A stretch of DNA of 64,000 nt from Panicum virgatum (GCF_016808335.1 NC_053147.1:20384913-20448912), one strand, 5' to 3'; shown: positions 35,183 to 47,930, counted from the first letter of the stretch. Translations and numbers: made by a program. Notes: a model not told the origin generated them from the sequence alone.

Positions 35183-35190
35183 CCTGCGTC

Positions 35191-36642
35191 CCTGCGATGA
35201 GATGCGCGTGGCCCCCGTGCGGACGGGGAAGGAGGAGGAAAGCGGAAAACGGACGACAGGAAATGGGGGCGAGGATGCGGACGAGGTTGAGAGCGATAGA
35301 GCTGCGGCTTCCGTTCGGCCTTCATGGACACGAGCCTCGCTGGCCTCGTTGGGCCGCGTGTTTTCTCTTAGACCTCATCACGGGCCATCCAACCCAATAA
35401 ATTTGATCCAACCTATCCAAAAAAATCCAACCCGATCAGATCCGATCCAATGATGGGTCAGGAAATATTTGATCTAAAACCCAAAAAATTCGTTCTAACC
35501 TAAAAATTACACATAAAAATACGGGCCAACACGACCTAATCCGAACCCAACCCGACTTGACTATGCCATGGGCGGGGTGTAGGCCAACATTTTTTGATCC
35601 GAAACCCGACATAACCTGATCCGAACTCGACCGACCCGACGGATGATTAGATCAGGTTCTCCCCCTGGTGGGGCTGCTCGCACCGGGCGATGCAGCTTCC
35701 TGGAGCAGGGCTTCGGTTTTGGGCTTTCGCATAATAGGTTGGTTTTTAGCAAGGTTTTAAATGTCCAACTATATCTTCCGTTATCTCCAAATATAGTTGT
35801 TTGAGAAAGATTAGTCCAATTTTTTTATGTATAACTTAGCTCTTAGCTGCCACTATAGTTTGTATTTTTTGACATGGACAACTAAATGTCTTAGTTGGCT
35901 ATCTAAAACAAACATTGGTTTTTTTTGGGGGGGGGGGGGGTGGGCGTTGTGAGAGAGCAGGTTTTAGGTTTTTCTAAAAGACGTGATCTATTGCGTGATT
36001 TATCCTCGGTTTATTTTATATAGGGAAATGAAATGTACCGGATGGATCGAAAGGGCGTTGCTCTTCATCTATAAACATTTATCTTTCTAGGCAATACTTG
36101 TAGAACAATCATAACGGATATTCACAAAACATCATCATTTACTACGAAGCTACTAGGGGTGAACGCTACAAACCTAAATGTCCGACTTTTTTTCCTTGCC
36201 TTCCTCCATTTCAGTAGAATTAGCACCGAGATGTAACTGACATCCGACTTATACTCTCACGTGTCAAAGTGAAGTTTAGTACACTAATTCAAAAACATTG
36301 CACGCGTTTCTCTTTTTAACAAATTAATGGTATTTTCTTAATAACAATAGCATTAGCATGATGAAATGGATAACAGGACAAACCATCATTTGACCTCATG
36401 TGTCGCACCAAAATACCAACGATGAATATAAAGTACATTTTCCATCACTCACTTTTAATTTTTGAGCGGTTACCACCGACATGTAACCAACACTCTATGA
36501 CTGGCCTCTCCGTCTCCTTCAAGGTCACACTATTTGATCCATCGGCTCCCTTCCACGAGTGGTATATGCGTATATAGCTGCGGATACGACTTGGCACGTG
36601 TAACATGGACATGGATGGCAAGGGTGCCGAGCGATATGTGTT
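35191..36642. other. Intergenic region with repeat debris, no gene recognised
   Basis: 35390-35680 is dense in degenerate AACCCGA/ATCCAACC motifs on the plus strand, the look of a hAT subterminal region whose ends I could not define. A run of 14 G lies at about 35927-35940. 35940-36642 is AT-rich and featureless. Confidence 0.5.
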
Positions 36643-36650
36643 TACTCTTG

Positions 36651-36808
36651 CAGGGCGGATCCAGGAATAAATTAAGGGGTTTATTTTTTCTTCCTTTCTT
36701 CTTTCTCCCCTTCTTCTTTCTCTTTTCTCAAAAAATGGAGGGGGACTCCATTGTTTATGGGGATCTAGGGGGCTGAAGCCCCTAGACCCACCGTTGCCTC
36801 CGCCACTG
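36651..36808. mobile_element. hAT-type MITE, 158 bp, perfect 8-bp target duplication
   Basis: Ends CAGGGCGGATCCAGG and (minus) CAGTGGCGGAGGCAACG; flanks TACTCTTG at 36643-36650 and TACTCTTG at 36809-36816 are identical. An inner GATCTAGGGGGCTGAAGCCC palindromic stretch lies near the right end. It is too small to encode anything. Confidence 0.92.
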
Positions 36809-37081
36809 TACTCTTGTACATGTTGAATGTTCCTTATAATCCTAGTCCCTCTGATCTAGGTTGAAAGTTTTTTTTAAAGAAAATCTAGGTTTTAGTCAAA
36901 GCCACTCCAACCCAAGTTCAAAGGAGACCAGTTAGTATGGGGCCGAACGATGGCAAAGCCAGCTGGATCGGATGGGCCACGATTAGCATGTTCTGGGCTT
37001 TCAAACCACCAAATGGCCCAAATATGGCTTTGCGTATTTTAGTGACGGGGAAATAAATCAAGCTACTCAGCGCACGCATCA

Positions 37082-39229
37082 TTGCCGGTGCATGACCGGC
37101 GGTCGCTCCAGGACGCCAGCGTGAGACAGCAGCGCCCACAGGTGCGTCATGAACTCGCCGCCCGCGCCGAGCATCTCGGCGTGGATGTCCACGTTGTCCG
37201 ACGGCGCGAGGAACAGCAGGAACTCCATCCAGAACTCGGCCAGCACCTCCCACCGCCGCGCGTCGGCGGGCACGGCCGCCCTGAGCTGGCCCCAGAGCAC
37301 CGCCGCCCGCTCCATGACGGTGGCGCTCCCCGCTCTCTCGTACGTGCCGCCCTCCTGCAGGTGCGGCAGCTCCGCCGCTCCTATCTCCCCAAGCCTGTTC
37401 AGTATGCTGCTCACCGTCCGGCAGCCGTCGAGGTGGTCCCGCGCCTGCTGCACCGCCGAGTCGAAGATCTGCTCGGTGTGGTAGCTTGGGTCCGGCAGCA
37501 TCTCCGGGACGAAGGCCACCAGGTAGGCGCAGTAGTTGGAGAGCTTCGTCGCGATGAGCCGGTGGTGCTCGTCACTGGTGGCGGCGCGGCCGGCCGGCCG
37601 GCCGTTGTAGTCCCAGTCGCAGCTCGTGGTCACGACGTGCCACGCCAGGATCTGGTCAGTGAGCTTGGGAAGCCTGCACGCCCACGCCAGGCGCGGCAGG
37701 TGGTGCCTCCGCAGGGTGGCGACGCCATTGCTGAGCCGGCAGTGGCTCTGCTTCAACCAGAGAAGCACGGCGCGCTTCACCTCGGGCGGCAGCGGCTTCC
37801 TCCGGCCCCGCTTCTGGCCCTGCCGCCGCGGCTCCACCAGGTAGAGCGTCAGCCAGGAGAGCAGGTTGCAGGGGCGGTGGTGGAACCGCTTCAGGAGCAC
37901 GTACTGGCCGACCTTGTCCTCCCAGTACTTGGTCTCCGGCGGCGTGATGCTCTCCTTCCACCAGAGGTGGGTCCGCCGCCGCTTCGACCACGGCCGGCCG
38001 TCGCGCACGCACCGGTACACGGTCTTGACGTACCTCCAGTTGGAGGCGAAGCCGTCCACCGCCTGGAACACCTCGAGCCCCGCGGTGATCACGACGACGA
38101 GCATCGTGACGGAGCGGTCGAGGTCGCGCACGCCGACGTGGAGGCGGTGGTAGCCGGGGCCGAGCGTGCCGAAGAAGGCCGTCCACATGGTCAGCCCCGC
38201 CACGGCGACGGCGATGCAGATGTACGTCTTGGCACCCACCAGCACGATGTTCCTGGTGTAGAAGAAGTCGTAGAGGAAGGCGAGCTCCGCCTCGACGACC
38301 CGGAAGGCGGCGTCGGGGCCGGTGGCGCCAGCGTGGATGAGCCCGGTCAGCACGAGGTCGCGGGCCTTGTCGGAGCCGGCCTCCGCCGGGACGTACCCGT
38401 AGAACCGCCGCTTGAGCAGCTTGAACAGGGCGAACGCGAGGCAGAAGTCCTTGGCCCTGTCCTTCTCGACATCACTGTAGGCCTGCTGGTCGATCCACCG
38501 GTAAACTTGGTCGATGGTGACGACCGATTTGGCGGCGCTCTGGTAGAGCATGTTGTCCCGGGCGGGGTGGCCGCCGTTGTGGATGACCGGATCCATGGTC
38601 TCCTCGCCGTGGAAGATGTACCTGTACCCTCGCATGGTGGCGGGGTCAGGGGGCAGATCGCCGGGGGCGAGGTCCTCCTCGACGGCCATGTACTCGGCGA
38701 CCACCTTGACGGACATGTCGGGGCGGCTGGTCTCGATCATCTCGGTGATCTTGGCGGCCGTCTTGAGCACGTTGAGCGCCCAGAACGCCCAGATGGCGGC
38801 CCGGTAGCTGGCGTTCCGGCCGGTGGCGTTGACGATGAGCCAGAGCACGAGGCCTGTCTGGAGGACGTGCTGCAGCAGCAGCTTCTTGCGCTGGTCGACG
38901 TCGCGGCGGCTGTGCACGGGCGCCGAGTAGGCGCTCGCCTGGATGAGGAGCAGCGCGGCCGCCCAGAGCACGAACGTCTCGCCGCGGAAGGGCCCGTCCT
39001 GGATGATCCCCACGGCGTAGGAGACCACCACGTAGGACATGGAGTAGGCCATCCACATGGCGCCGCGGAGGAGCTTGTCGCTGCTCCGGCGGTTCGCGGA
39101 GCCGTAGAGCACCAGGGCGGCGAGGATGAGCGCGCTCAGGAGCACGACCGCCTCCAACCGCAACAGGCTGCCCTGCACCGTGCTGAGGCTCTCCCTGATG
39201 CCGCGTATGGCTGCCCGGCTCACCGCCAT
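37082..39229 (-). CDS. DUF4220/DUF594 multi-pass membrane protein, 715 aa
   Basis: Single-exon gene of a large grass-expanded family with unknown function. The N-terminal half (DUF4220) has hydrophobic segments around residues 25-45 (AVVLLSALILAALVLYG), 55-75 (YVVVSYAVGII), 88-102, 122-142 (TGLVLWLIV), 335-360 (ICIAVAVAGLTMWTAFF) and 375-395. A conserved AKITEMIETSRP stretch lies between them. The C-terminal DUF594 region (about 620-710) has EFWMEFLLFLAPSDNVDIHA and HLWALLSHAGV. The start MAVSRAAIRGIRE is the first ATG after an AT-rich leader. Codons are strongly GC-biased, typical of intronless grass genes. Family members have been linked to stress and disease traits, but nothing here shows that. 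Confidence 0.9.
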
Positions 39230-40115
39230 GGCGGATGAACTTGTCGGATAGATTAACTAGCAGGCCTGTGATCTTGAAATGGCTGGAGCAGATAGATCAT
39301 GGAAAGCGAACGCCTTGATCCATGAAGGAAGAAGACGAAAGGGGACCGAAGCAGAAACAAGCAAGAAAAGAAAAGAGATGGAAACGGAATTGGAATTGGT
39401 GTCCATTTGCAAGATGCTAAGATGGCTTCTTCTGAGGGCTGTGGCCTTGAGGGATTGTGGCGGTGGCATTCGATGCAAGGTAAGAATCTCCCCCAAAGTT
39501 TCAAGAAACATTTGGTGAGAAACCTTTCTTCCCTCTGAAACCTGTCAGATACAAACAGATAGCAGCTGGTAAATTTGCCTTTGCACGAGTGGTGAGGAGA
39601 AGCTCCAAAGCTTGGACCAATGAATGGTACCAGGTGAAGAAAAGGATATATCCCATACACCATGGTTTGGAGATGAACGTGCAAAAAAGCAGATATCAGC
39701 TCTCGAAACCAGGACCATGATTTTGTAAAGCTAAAGACTTGAGTGCTCAGGGAGAGCAAGCATACTGGCTTGATAACTCATGACTGCAATTACCATTGCA
39801 CTTTCAAGAAATTGCAAGTCAATAATAATGAGCGGCTGGTAGACAAGTAACCTTAAAAACTAGATGACTATGATAGTCAAATATTTTCCAAGATATCTGA
39901 TTCACCATTATAACATCTCAGCTCAAAGAGGAAGCTGGAAACATGATATGCAAAGCACAATCTTGGAACAAGCAAGGCCTGATCTTATCATTATCCAGAA
40001 ACTGGGCAGCAGAGTAGGATAGTTAATACTACATACGAAGTACCATCGTAGAGGCACTAGTTCTCTCTGAGTTGATGCTGCTTCTTATTTAGGCGAATAC
40101 TACTTCACTATAGCA
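39230..40115. other. Interval between the DUF594 gene and the thioredoxin gene
   Basis: Probably the 5' leader/promoter of the DUF594 gene (39230-39800) and the 3' UTR of the thioredoxin gene (about 40010-40115). No further gene, repeat or RNA was recognised. Confidence 0.5.
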
Positions 40116-41877
40116 TTACTGGTCTACATGGGTCATGTGGAACGCAAGCTTCTGGACCAGTTCGTCCTTCATTGCGCCAACAACCCTGTCCTTGACGTCA
40201 CCTTCCTTCATGAACAGGAAGGTCGGCATCGCCTCGACACTGAATTGCTCAGTAATGGCCTGCTTAGAAAATCGAACTTGTTAGGAAAACATACAAAGGA
40301 AGAAACAAGGAAGTTGTATTACGATAATCTGCAACGATGACAGAAGTTCTACAACCTTCAGTTCATCAACATCAACCTTCAGGAAAACAGCATTTGGATG
40401 CTTCTTGGCCAAATCAGCGAAAATTGGAGCCATGATGCGGCATGGCCCACACCAAGATGCGGTGAAGTCGATCACCACCTATTGTTGAGAAAAGTATATT
40501 AGCATGTATTCAACAGAAGTGTGCTAAATATGGTTCGACAAGGGATAATACTGTTGCTGTTCAATGATTAAGAATGACTACCTGATCTTGCATTACAAAC
40601 GGAGATTATTTGTTGCGTAATGATGTAAAATATGCAATTCGACCGAATTCTTGATTAAACAGTGCAAAAGTCTCAACAGATCATGGTTTAGTGTTCTTGT
40701 GACTTAACATGCTCGGTTTTAGGATAGAACTTGAATGCACTATGGTATGAGTATAAACAATTCAATTGGGGTAGAATTTAAGCATTAGAAAATTAAGAGA
40801 TGCTTTCACATAAATGCATGCTTCCATCAAGTTCAAAGGGAGCAACACATGTATCTCTGTAGATTATAAAACAGTGAAGTACCAATACGAACTTCTAGAG
40901 TAACACTACAGAAAACATGTTGCAGCAGTTTTAAAAGCAGCTATGCCATCTGAATATCAGCAATATTGTAAGACACTAGTAGTATATTATGTTCGTAAAC
41001 ATGAACCTGAAGCTGAAAGAGGGACGAACCATCAAAGCAGCAGCCCTATACGCTTTTCATGTTTAAAGAAAAGCAATGAAGCACACAACATAATTACCTC
41101 AATTCGCCAAACAAGAGTACAACCCCACAAAAGATATTTTGTTGGAGTATTTGCTACTATTTCTCATATCTGATGCTACCCTACCTTATCTGCTGTCATC
41201 ACATTTTCCACCTACCGGAACAACCAAAGCTCAGACTAAAGATATTTGAAAATAGAGCACGCGATTTTGGAAAAACGATAAATTAAGATTTGCCTGGGAT
41301 AAACCGTGCTTCTTCAATGCCTCAATGGTATAAATAATCCCTAACACTAGAATGAAATAGGAAAAGCTTAAATGCTCCCAAATCACCCAAAATAATCAGA
41401 AAAAAAAATCCAACTTGATTACGGACAGATTCAACCCCAGAGTACTCTTGGCCTGGGTATAGGTGGAAAGTGATGAACAGCCCAAGGTGAACCCTAATTA
41501 ATAAACCATACCGAACCCAAACTGTTCCAACTTTTTACAGATCGGCACAAACCAAGACAATCCAGTCAAAATACAATTTATCCAGCAGATTCTGATAAGA
41601 ACAGAGGTACGTAGGGACTGATCTAGGTTTTTTTCGAGAAAGGGTTTACCTGGCTCTTATAGAAAGCGAATAAGAACAGTCACCAATCCGGACCGATCTA
41701 GGTTAATTCCTCGCGGCAACAGAAACAAAAAAAAAGAAAAGAAGAAAAGGGTACCAGCTTCTTGGCGCTGTTGGCGCTCTCGATATTGGTGCTCCACTCG
41801 TCCAGGCTGTGGATCGCGATCACCGACCCCTCAGCCGGTGCCTCCGGTGTCGCCGCCTCCGTCGCCGGAGTTGCCAT
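40116..41877 (-). CDS. TRXH: Thioredoxin h, 129 aa
   Basis: Three exons, 41877-41755, 40478-40356 and 40259-40116 (123+123+144 nt), all in frame. The protein has an Ala/Pro/Thr-rich N-terminal extension ([17 protein letters not shown]), then the thioredoxin fold with active site [14 protein letters not shown] (redox pair CGPC at about residues 52-55). It continues with [20 protein letters not shown], including the structural cis-Pro (MPTF), and ends HMTHVDQ. The N-terminal extension points to subgroup II h-type thioredoxins of cytosol, mitochondria or ER membrane. It reduces disulfides of target proteins using NADPH-thioredoxin reductase. Intron 1 (1.28 kb) is AT-rich and empty. Confidence 0.95.
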
Positions 41878-43200
41878 CTCTGTCTCGCGGGCGCGCACTA
41901 CCGCTCTCTTCTTTCTCACGCGATGAGTGGACACACTGGACCTGGACGGACGGATGCGGTTGTTGTGTTGGGTCTCCCTCTCCTCCTCGGGCCGCGTCCC
42001 GATAGATATCTGCCCATTCGGGGAATCAAATTTATCCTGTGGGACCACGTTACGAATATGCCCTCGCGCACAGGGGAAATTACCATCAGAGGCTCCGTCC
42101 ATGGTAGGTCCCTTGGCGTCTCCGCTGTCCGATCAGGCGATCAGGAGCGAACGGGTTGGGTGGGCGAGTTCACTGTTCAGGCCAAAGCGGCAACTTTTGG
42201 TTTTTCCAGTGGCACACTGGCTGTGCGGCTGTGCCGGCGTCAGACTCACAGTACTGGTTGTCTTTCATCAAGCAGGCCGCTGCTTACGCTTTGCCCGTGC
42301 TCCTTGCCAGTTTCCGTTGCTGCTAATCATTGTGACTTTTGCATGCTCATTGTTGTTATTTGTTGCCAGATGAACGGAATCCGGAGGTAAAAAAAAAAAG
42401 AATATGCATAAAATTAATATTTTCACAGCACGTCTGGTCTGGTAGAGGGTAATTGGTAAGAGGGAGCTAGAGTTTAATATAAGAGTTTATGAATTATAAA
42501 TCTATGGGGTAGGAATGGGACTCTAGATGTTGATCGAACGCTTGTTCAGTTGTTCTGCTATTGTAACTCAGGCTGAAATGAATCGCCCAATACTTTTCAA
42601 ATCCATAACGGTACCAAATACTGTACGTGGATGGCATGATGCTGTATATTCTTTATGATGAGAAATTTTAGTTCACATGGCTTATGCTACTTATGGGCAT
42701 AATTCATGATACAAACTTTTTAGTTCATTTTGCGTAGCAATCTTTGATCATTCAAAGTTTCAGACAAGTTAAGTATTTCGAAATTTCGATATTTGACATT
42801 CAATTCGCACGCTACACACAATTTAACACTCAATTTGCAAATCTCTTGAAATATAACATCCAGTTCTTTCGATTTAGGTGTTTTCAACCCATTTTCTCAA
42901 TTTCTCTGATTTTCCGTCTTATTTTCATTGTACAACCCATCTAAAAAGATGATATTGCCTCTACCTTATCCTTGCTGTTGGGTCGCGTTAGGCGCACCGT
43001 GGCCGCCCAACTAATGGTTTGGGTTGAAATGGGTTTAGTGGATTGAGTTTTGATATAAATTGTGTTTAAGTAGATTTAAATGAATTGTATTAGCTAATGG
43101 AGTGGGGTGGAGCGGGTTCTATGTAAATATGGATTGGAGTGGATTGTGGTGGGCTGAAATGGATTCTTTATGCAAAACAGTATAACTATATATAAATGTC
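41878..43200. other. Thioredoxin gene promoter side and AT-rich intergenic DNA
   Basis: 41880-42300 is moderately GC-rich and would contain the thioredoxin 5' UTR and promoter. 42380-43200 is AT-rich; a weakly repetitive CAATTCGCA/CAATTTGCA motif occurs at 42790-42850. No gene was seen. Confidence 0.5.
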
Positions 43201-43225
43201 GGTCTCATAAGAGCCGGACCTTAAA

Positions 43226-43615
43226 CATAAAACACCACGTTCACATTATAAAATTTTTTATCAAAATTGACTGAAATTTGCTGAAGATGGCTCAATATGA
43301 CTAGCTGCTGCTTTGTGCAAAGCAGTGTGGCTAGAATTACACGTGGCTCCCACCCTAGAAATTAAACATCGCGTTCACACTATAAAATTTATCGAAATTG
43401 ACTGAAATTTGTTGGAGATGTCAGTATGACTAGGAGCTATTCTGTGCAAAGCAGCGTGCCTAGAATTATACGTGGGTTCCACATCAAGAGCCTGACCCTA
43501 GAAATAAAACATCGCGTTCACACAATAAAATTTTATCGAAATTAACAAAAATTTATTGGACATGACTCAGTATAACTGACAGCTACTCTATGCAAAACGG
43601 TGTAGCAAAATGTAC
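43226..43615. repeat. Three degenerate tandem copies of a 134-143-bp unit
   Basis: The marker GCGTTCACACTATAAAAT recurs at about 43236, 43370 and 43513. Each is followed by ATCGAAATTGACTGAAATT, GACTAGxAGCT and GTGCAAAGCAGxGTGxCTAGA. The divergence suggests an old array. Confidence 0.82.
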
Positions 43616-43827
43616 ACTATAAATTGTTTTTGGAAAACAAGTTTTTATTGGGTTGTAACTAGAGTTTGGCTAATAGTTTATTACATCATAAGCTAAAATG
43701 TTTAGATTGGATTGGTTTGTCATGGTGGTGGTTTGGAGGGGTGTGGGTAATATTAATTTTTCTAATAAAAATAAATTGGTGTGGGTATAGTTTGGTTTTG
43801 CAGGGCGACACACCGGGGCTCGCAGCT

Positions 43828-43975
43828 ATGGAGGGTCTGTTTGGTTTGAGACTGGCCAAAGCTGCTTGAGCCAGACAGCGCTCCCATGGGTTCGATTTTG
43901 ATCCTCCGGGGCTGAGATTGCTGCCTGGCGAGTGAGCTGCCTGCCGGGCCTCCAACCAAACCAGCCCTGAACCCG
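43828..43975. mobile_element. Short MITE-like element with GTTTGGTT termini
   Basis: GGTCTGTTTGGTTTGAG at the left and (minus) GGGCTGGTTTGGTTGGAG at the right form imperfect inverted repeats about 145 bp apart. No target duplication was found, hence the moderate confidence. Confidence 0.45.
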
Positions 43976-43984
43976 CGGCGACAG

Positions 43985-44165
43985 CCTGATCCGTGGGCTC
44001 GGGCGAGGCAACGGGATTGGCCACGGCTGCGCTGCCGCCGCCGCCAGCATGTTGGGCGACAGGTTCACCTGCTCCAGCGCCCGACTCTGCAGCTCCGCCG
44101 GGTAGTCCCGGACGCAACCGATGTGCGCGCCGGCGCCGCTCGTCGACTTCACCTGCGAGCGGTCG
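43985..44165 (-). pseudogene. GC-rich coding-like fragment of unknown identity
   Basis: The minus strand is open with GAHIGCVRDYPAELQSRALE and QVNLSPNMLAA, which looks like real protein sequence but matches no family I can name. It is flanked by AT-rich repeats and a MITE, so it is probably a gene fragment. 44170-44781 downstream holds AT-rich sequence without a gene. Confidence 0.35.
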
Positions 44166-44781
44166 CTGGTCTTGCTGCTTGCGGCGTCCGCTACCTCCGT
44201 TGGGGCATCAGCTCATCCGAGAGAAGAGAGGGATGGACAGAGACGCAGGCCGGTTATGGTTGGATCGATTCGATCCGATCGATTTCGATTGATTTGGTCA
44301 GGGTAAAACGGGAAGTTAAGTGACAGCTAATTGAAAACGGAAAGGAAAATGGTGACGTCAAGAAAAGGAGGGGAAATCCCTCAAATTGAAACAATTCGTG
44401 TGCACAAAGTTATAATTCGAAAGGTTTACAAATTGAGTGTCAAATCGTGTGGGACGTGCGGATTGAATGTCAAATATTGAAATTTCTTAGTAGATGGAGT
44501 ACCCTGTTTGTGCAGTCACGAGTCACGACGAGGCGCAACGAGTTTTCAAACAAGTGTGGTACTGACAGTGTATTCAAATTCAACAGAAAAGGAGGTAATC
44601 GGGCAATTTACATCTATTAAATTTGATAGCGTTTCCTAGTTATGCAATAAAAATCACCATTCGAGAAGTCCGCCCTGGATACGGGGAAATGAACTCAAAT
44701 GCCGCCACCAAACAACGCCCAAAATTACATCTCTTATAAGCTGAAACTACATACTATTTTGACCTGCCCGGCAATCAGAAT

Positions 44782-47362
44782 TCAGAAGAGGTACTTCGAC
44801 AGCACGTACTTGGGGGCAGGCCTCCTGTCCACGAGCCAGTGCTGCATGTGCACGCCGATGGCGTCCAGGTGCTGCCCGCTGCGGCCGTGGAAGCCCACCA
44901 CCTTCCCCTCCGTCATCGCCGACGAGAAGTAGGCGCCGGCCTCATCACCGAACGGCCCGTACTTGCCCCGGTTGGTGATGAACGTCAGCGACCTCAGGAC
45001 CCGGGGCCCGTCCTCCATGCTCGTGTTGTAGTAGCCGTACACGCACGTCAGCACCTCGTGGGGGTAGTCCAGCTTCACCTGCACACGCGTTCAGAGGAAA
45101 GAAGATGTCATGCTACTAAAGAAATATGCAGAATCCATGTGCTCAGCAAGCACTGATCATGTCATGTCTTGGAACGACGATGGATGGACAAGTGAACTAG
45201 AAGCTTTTGATATGCCACTCACCCTGTGGGTTATGTGGCCGCTGTTCCCATGCCTTGCAGACCAGATGGAGTATCCATCTCTGTCATACTCAACCTGAAT
45301 CGACCCGATGAAAGCACCTCTCATGATGTAGATTTGTTTCACCCCGGTGTAGACGCCGTCATCCCATGGCCGGCCTCCCTCCCCGCCCCATGGCCCTGGT
45401 CCCATTGGAACCGGTTCTTTCACCATGCCATAAGCAACCTGCAGAGTGGTCCAAATGCATCGGTCATTGTCTGTTTCAGCTATCTCCTCTGCAGAAATGC
45501 TGTCGATGGTCCCACACTCTTTCATGAATTGACTTAGAGTTCATGCTTGCAAGAATTCAGTTACCTCATTGTTTGTATACGTATCACTCTGCGCTTGAGC
45601 AAGCATGTTGTAATGAAATGATGGGCTAGTAGCGGTTGTCGTCGGTCTACTAACAAATCGCTGTGGGGCCACCTTGCCTTCCTGCACATGAACTCCAAAT
45701 CGCTGTGGGGCCACCTTGCCTTCCTGCACATGAACTCCAATGCCATCGATGTACCACCCCTCCCTGCCATGAAATCCTACTATCCTTCCATCGGTAAAAC
45801 TCGTCGAGAAGTATGTGCCACACTCATCCCCGTATGGTCCGTACGTTCGCTTGTTTGTGTGGAATGTGAGCGATCTGACCACGGTCGGGCCCATGATTAT
45901 CGCCGAGTCATAAAACCCAGTAATATGAGTCAATACCTCTGATGGGAAATCGAACACTATCTGCAGGACAAAAGCTTCAGATCATCCAAACCTATTAATT
46001 GTTACTGTTGAGCAAAGAACTGCACTGCAGTCATATTACCTTGTCAGGTGAAACACCTCCGCTGAATCCATGCTTGTTGCCCCATACTGCCTGCCCGTTT
46101 CGATCATACAACACCTTCATGGAAGAAATTCCCACTGCACGTGTCAAATTGATCTGCCACACACCAGTGTAGATCCCATCGTCAAAGATGGTGCCACCAC
46201 TTCCACCCCAGGGACCGTAAGTCTGAGGGCTGCTCATGGCTGCAGCTCCTCTATCTCCATGGTAACTGGGGAAAGAAACCATCTGCAAGGCAAAGTTGAT
46301 ATTTCAGAATTTGACGGTTGTTGATCAGGCACATAGCAAATATAGTGGGCTAGTTTGTCAAACCTTGTTCCAGACAGCTCCATCACTGTAGTCTGGTGAT
46401 GGGTTTGCATACTGTTTTGGTTGATTGCTAGCATAAACAGCATAGCTGTCGCCTCTATCTCGCACAGCAAGGACCATGTCAGCCCCAGTATCACCTCTAG
46501 TGAAGCTGTATCCATTTCTACTATGTGCACTTGGGAGGCTTCTGGGTGTGGCTGGAGAATTCAATGGATTTGGAAAATGCACTTGCTTCAGATAAAAGCC
46601 TATTGAGTTGAGATATGACCCAGACCTTCCATGAAATCCAATGATCTTGCCACTGCTCACAGGAAGTGAGAAAGGCGTCCCATCTTCGGTGCCAAAAGGT
46701 CCATACTTTGAACTGTTGCTCTGAAATGTTAGCGATCTTATGATCACTGGAGTCCCGCAGACAGACCCGTAGTGTCCACTTACAGACACGAGGACTTCAT
46801 CTGGAAAATCTAGCTTCACCTGCAGAATGCAAAGCAAAAAGAACACTGTTAAACGGACATGAAAACTGATTTGAACTTCTGAGCTTCAGCATCAATACAG
46901 AAGCACTTGTCTGAACTAGAATGGCAATCAAATTAAGCTTGCAGAGCATAACTTCGTTGCAGCTTCAGTAAACCAGTTAAAAAAATGGCAAGTATCTTTC
47001 AAGCTCATCAGTATTCAAAACTTTATGCATATGTTTATACCTGTAAGCATTAAAAATAGTAATCATAGAGATCTCTAGATAGGGTTATTTTGCTACCAAA
47101 CTAGAAAAGCTACAAATGCTTCAGTGAGGATTAAGTAAACTACACCTTATCTGTTTCGGAGCCTCCATCAGTGCCCCCATGTGTCTCTGACCAAACCGAT
47201 CTTCCTTTCAGATCATACTCAATCCTTATAGAGTCGATAGCTGCACCATGGGTGACCACAATCTGGCGTATTGTTGAGTACACACCGTCATCCCATGGGT
47301 ACCCTCCTGTCCCTCCCCATGGTCCAACCACTATGGGGCTCTTCCCGTTAATGGCTTTGATG
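44782..47362 (-). CDS. JAL3: Jacalin-related lectin with three jacalin domains (JAL3 type)
   Basis: Exons 47362-47146, 46819-46364, 46282-46040, 45960-45565, 45438-45223 and 45078-44782, all with GT-AG introns in consistent phase. Each of three mannose/glucose-binding jacalin (beta-prism) domains is split over two exons at the same place: a first half with GPWGGxGG..FDDGxYxGxxQI and a second half with VxxDFPxEVL..HxxG, RSLTFxTN and KVVGFHGRSGxxLDAIGVHM. The linker between domains 1 and 2 carries a tail with MVLAVRDRGDSYAVYASNQ. Domain order and exon pattern fit Arabidopsis At1g19715 (JAL3). A 42-bp in-frame tandem duplication lies at the end of domain 2. The true 5' end is unresolved: IKAINGKSPIVVGPWGG needs an upstream exon with the start codon. 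Confidence 0.9.
45655..45738 (-). repeat. Exact 42-bp tandem duplication in the JAL3-type coding sequence
   Basis: 45655-45696 and 45697-45738 are identical and in frame, duplicating GVHVQEGKVAPQRF at the last beta strand of the second jacalin domain and its linker. Confidence 0.97.
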
Positions 47363-47930
47363 CTCTAGTATACATAAATAAGAAAATTTTGTTAGAGCAT
47401 GGTAACAGAACTTGAATTCTACAAGCTTTATGATATACCATGAAACCATTGTGTTTTCAACTTTTCAATTCATTGACGGTGAAAGCAAAGTATGGCTATG
47501 CCATATTCAGTTAGGAACCATTTCCAGGGAAGGAAAAAGTAGCACCAGATGCAAGTCCTGTTCCAGACTCTAAGATTTCTAAGAAATTCAAGTGGTCCAG
47601 AAGCGTCCAATTCCAGAACTAGCAAATGAAAACATCAAATATTATGTCGTGTGCTGTGACCCCAACTATTCTGCCCAATTATAGGATGGCATTTTTGGAG
47701 GTCCTATGCATGTGTAGAAGTTCATTAACCAATTGTTGACCCATATATGTTCATGAATGCAAAAACAGAAACATGCACACACAAGCTCACGAACAAGCAA
47801 AACAATGTACCATTTTTCGTTGCGCAAATAGTCTCAAACACTTGAGAGTAAGAGAACTGAGCTTATGCCTTCTACTATTGCCCGCCTGCTACTGCGTTGT
47901 GGGCTTATTAAGACAAGAAGAAGCACGCAC

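Noticed and set aside
37082..39238. A 718-codon open frame on the plus strand exactly opposite the DUF594 gene
   Set aside because: It mirrors a GC-rich gene codon by codon and has the low-complexity composition (His, Arg, Val, Gly) expected of an antisense shadow; no domain is visible, whereas the minus strand has clear membrane segments and family motifs.
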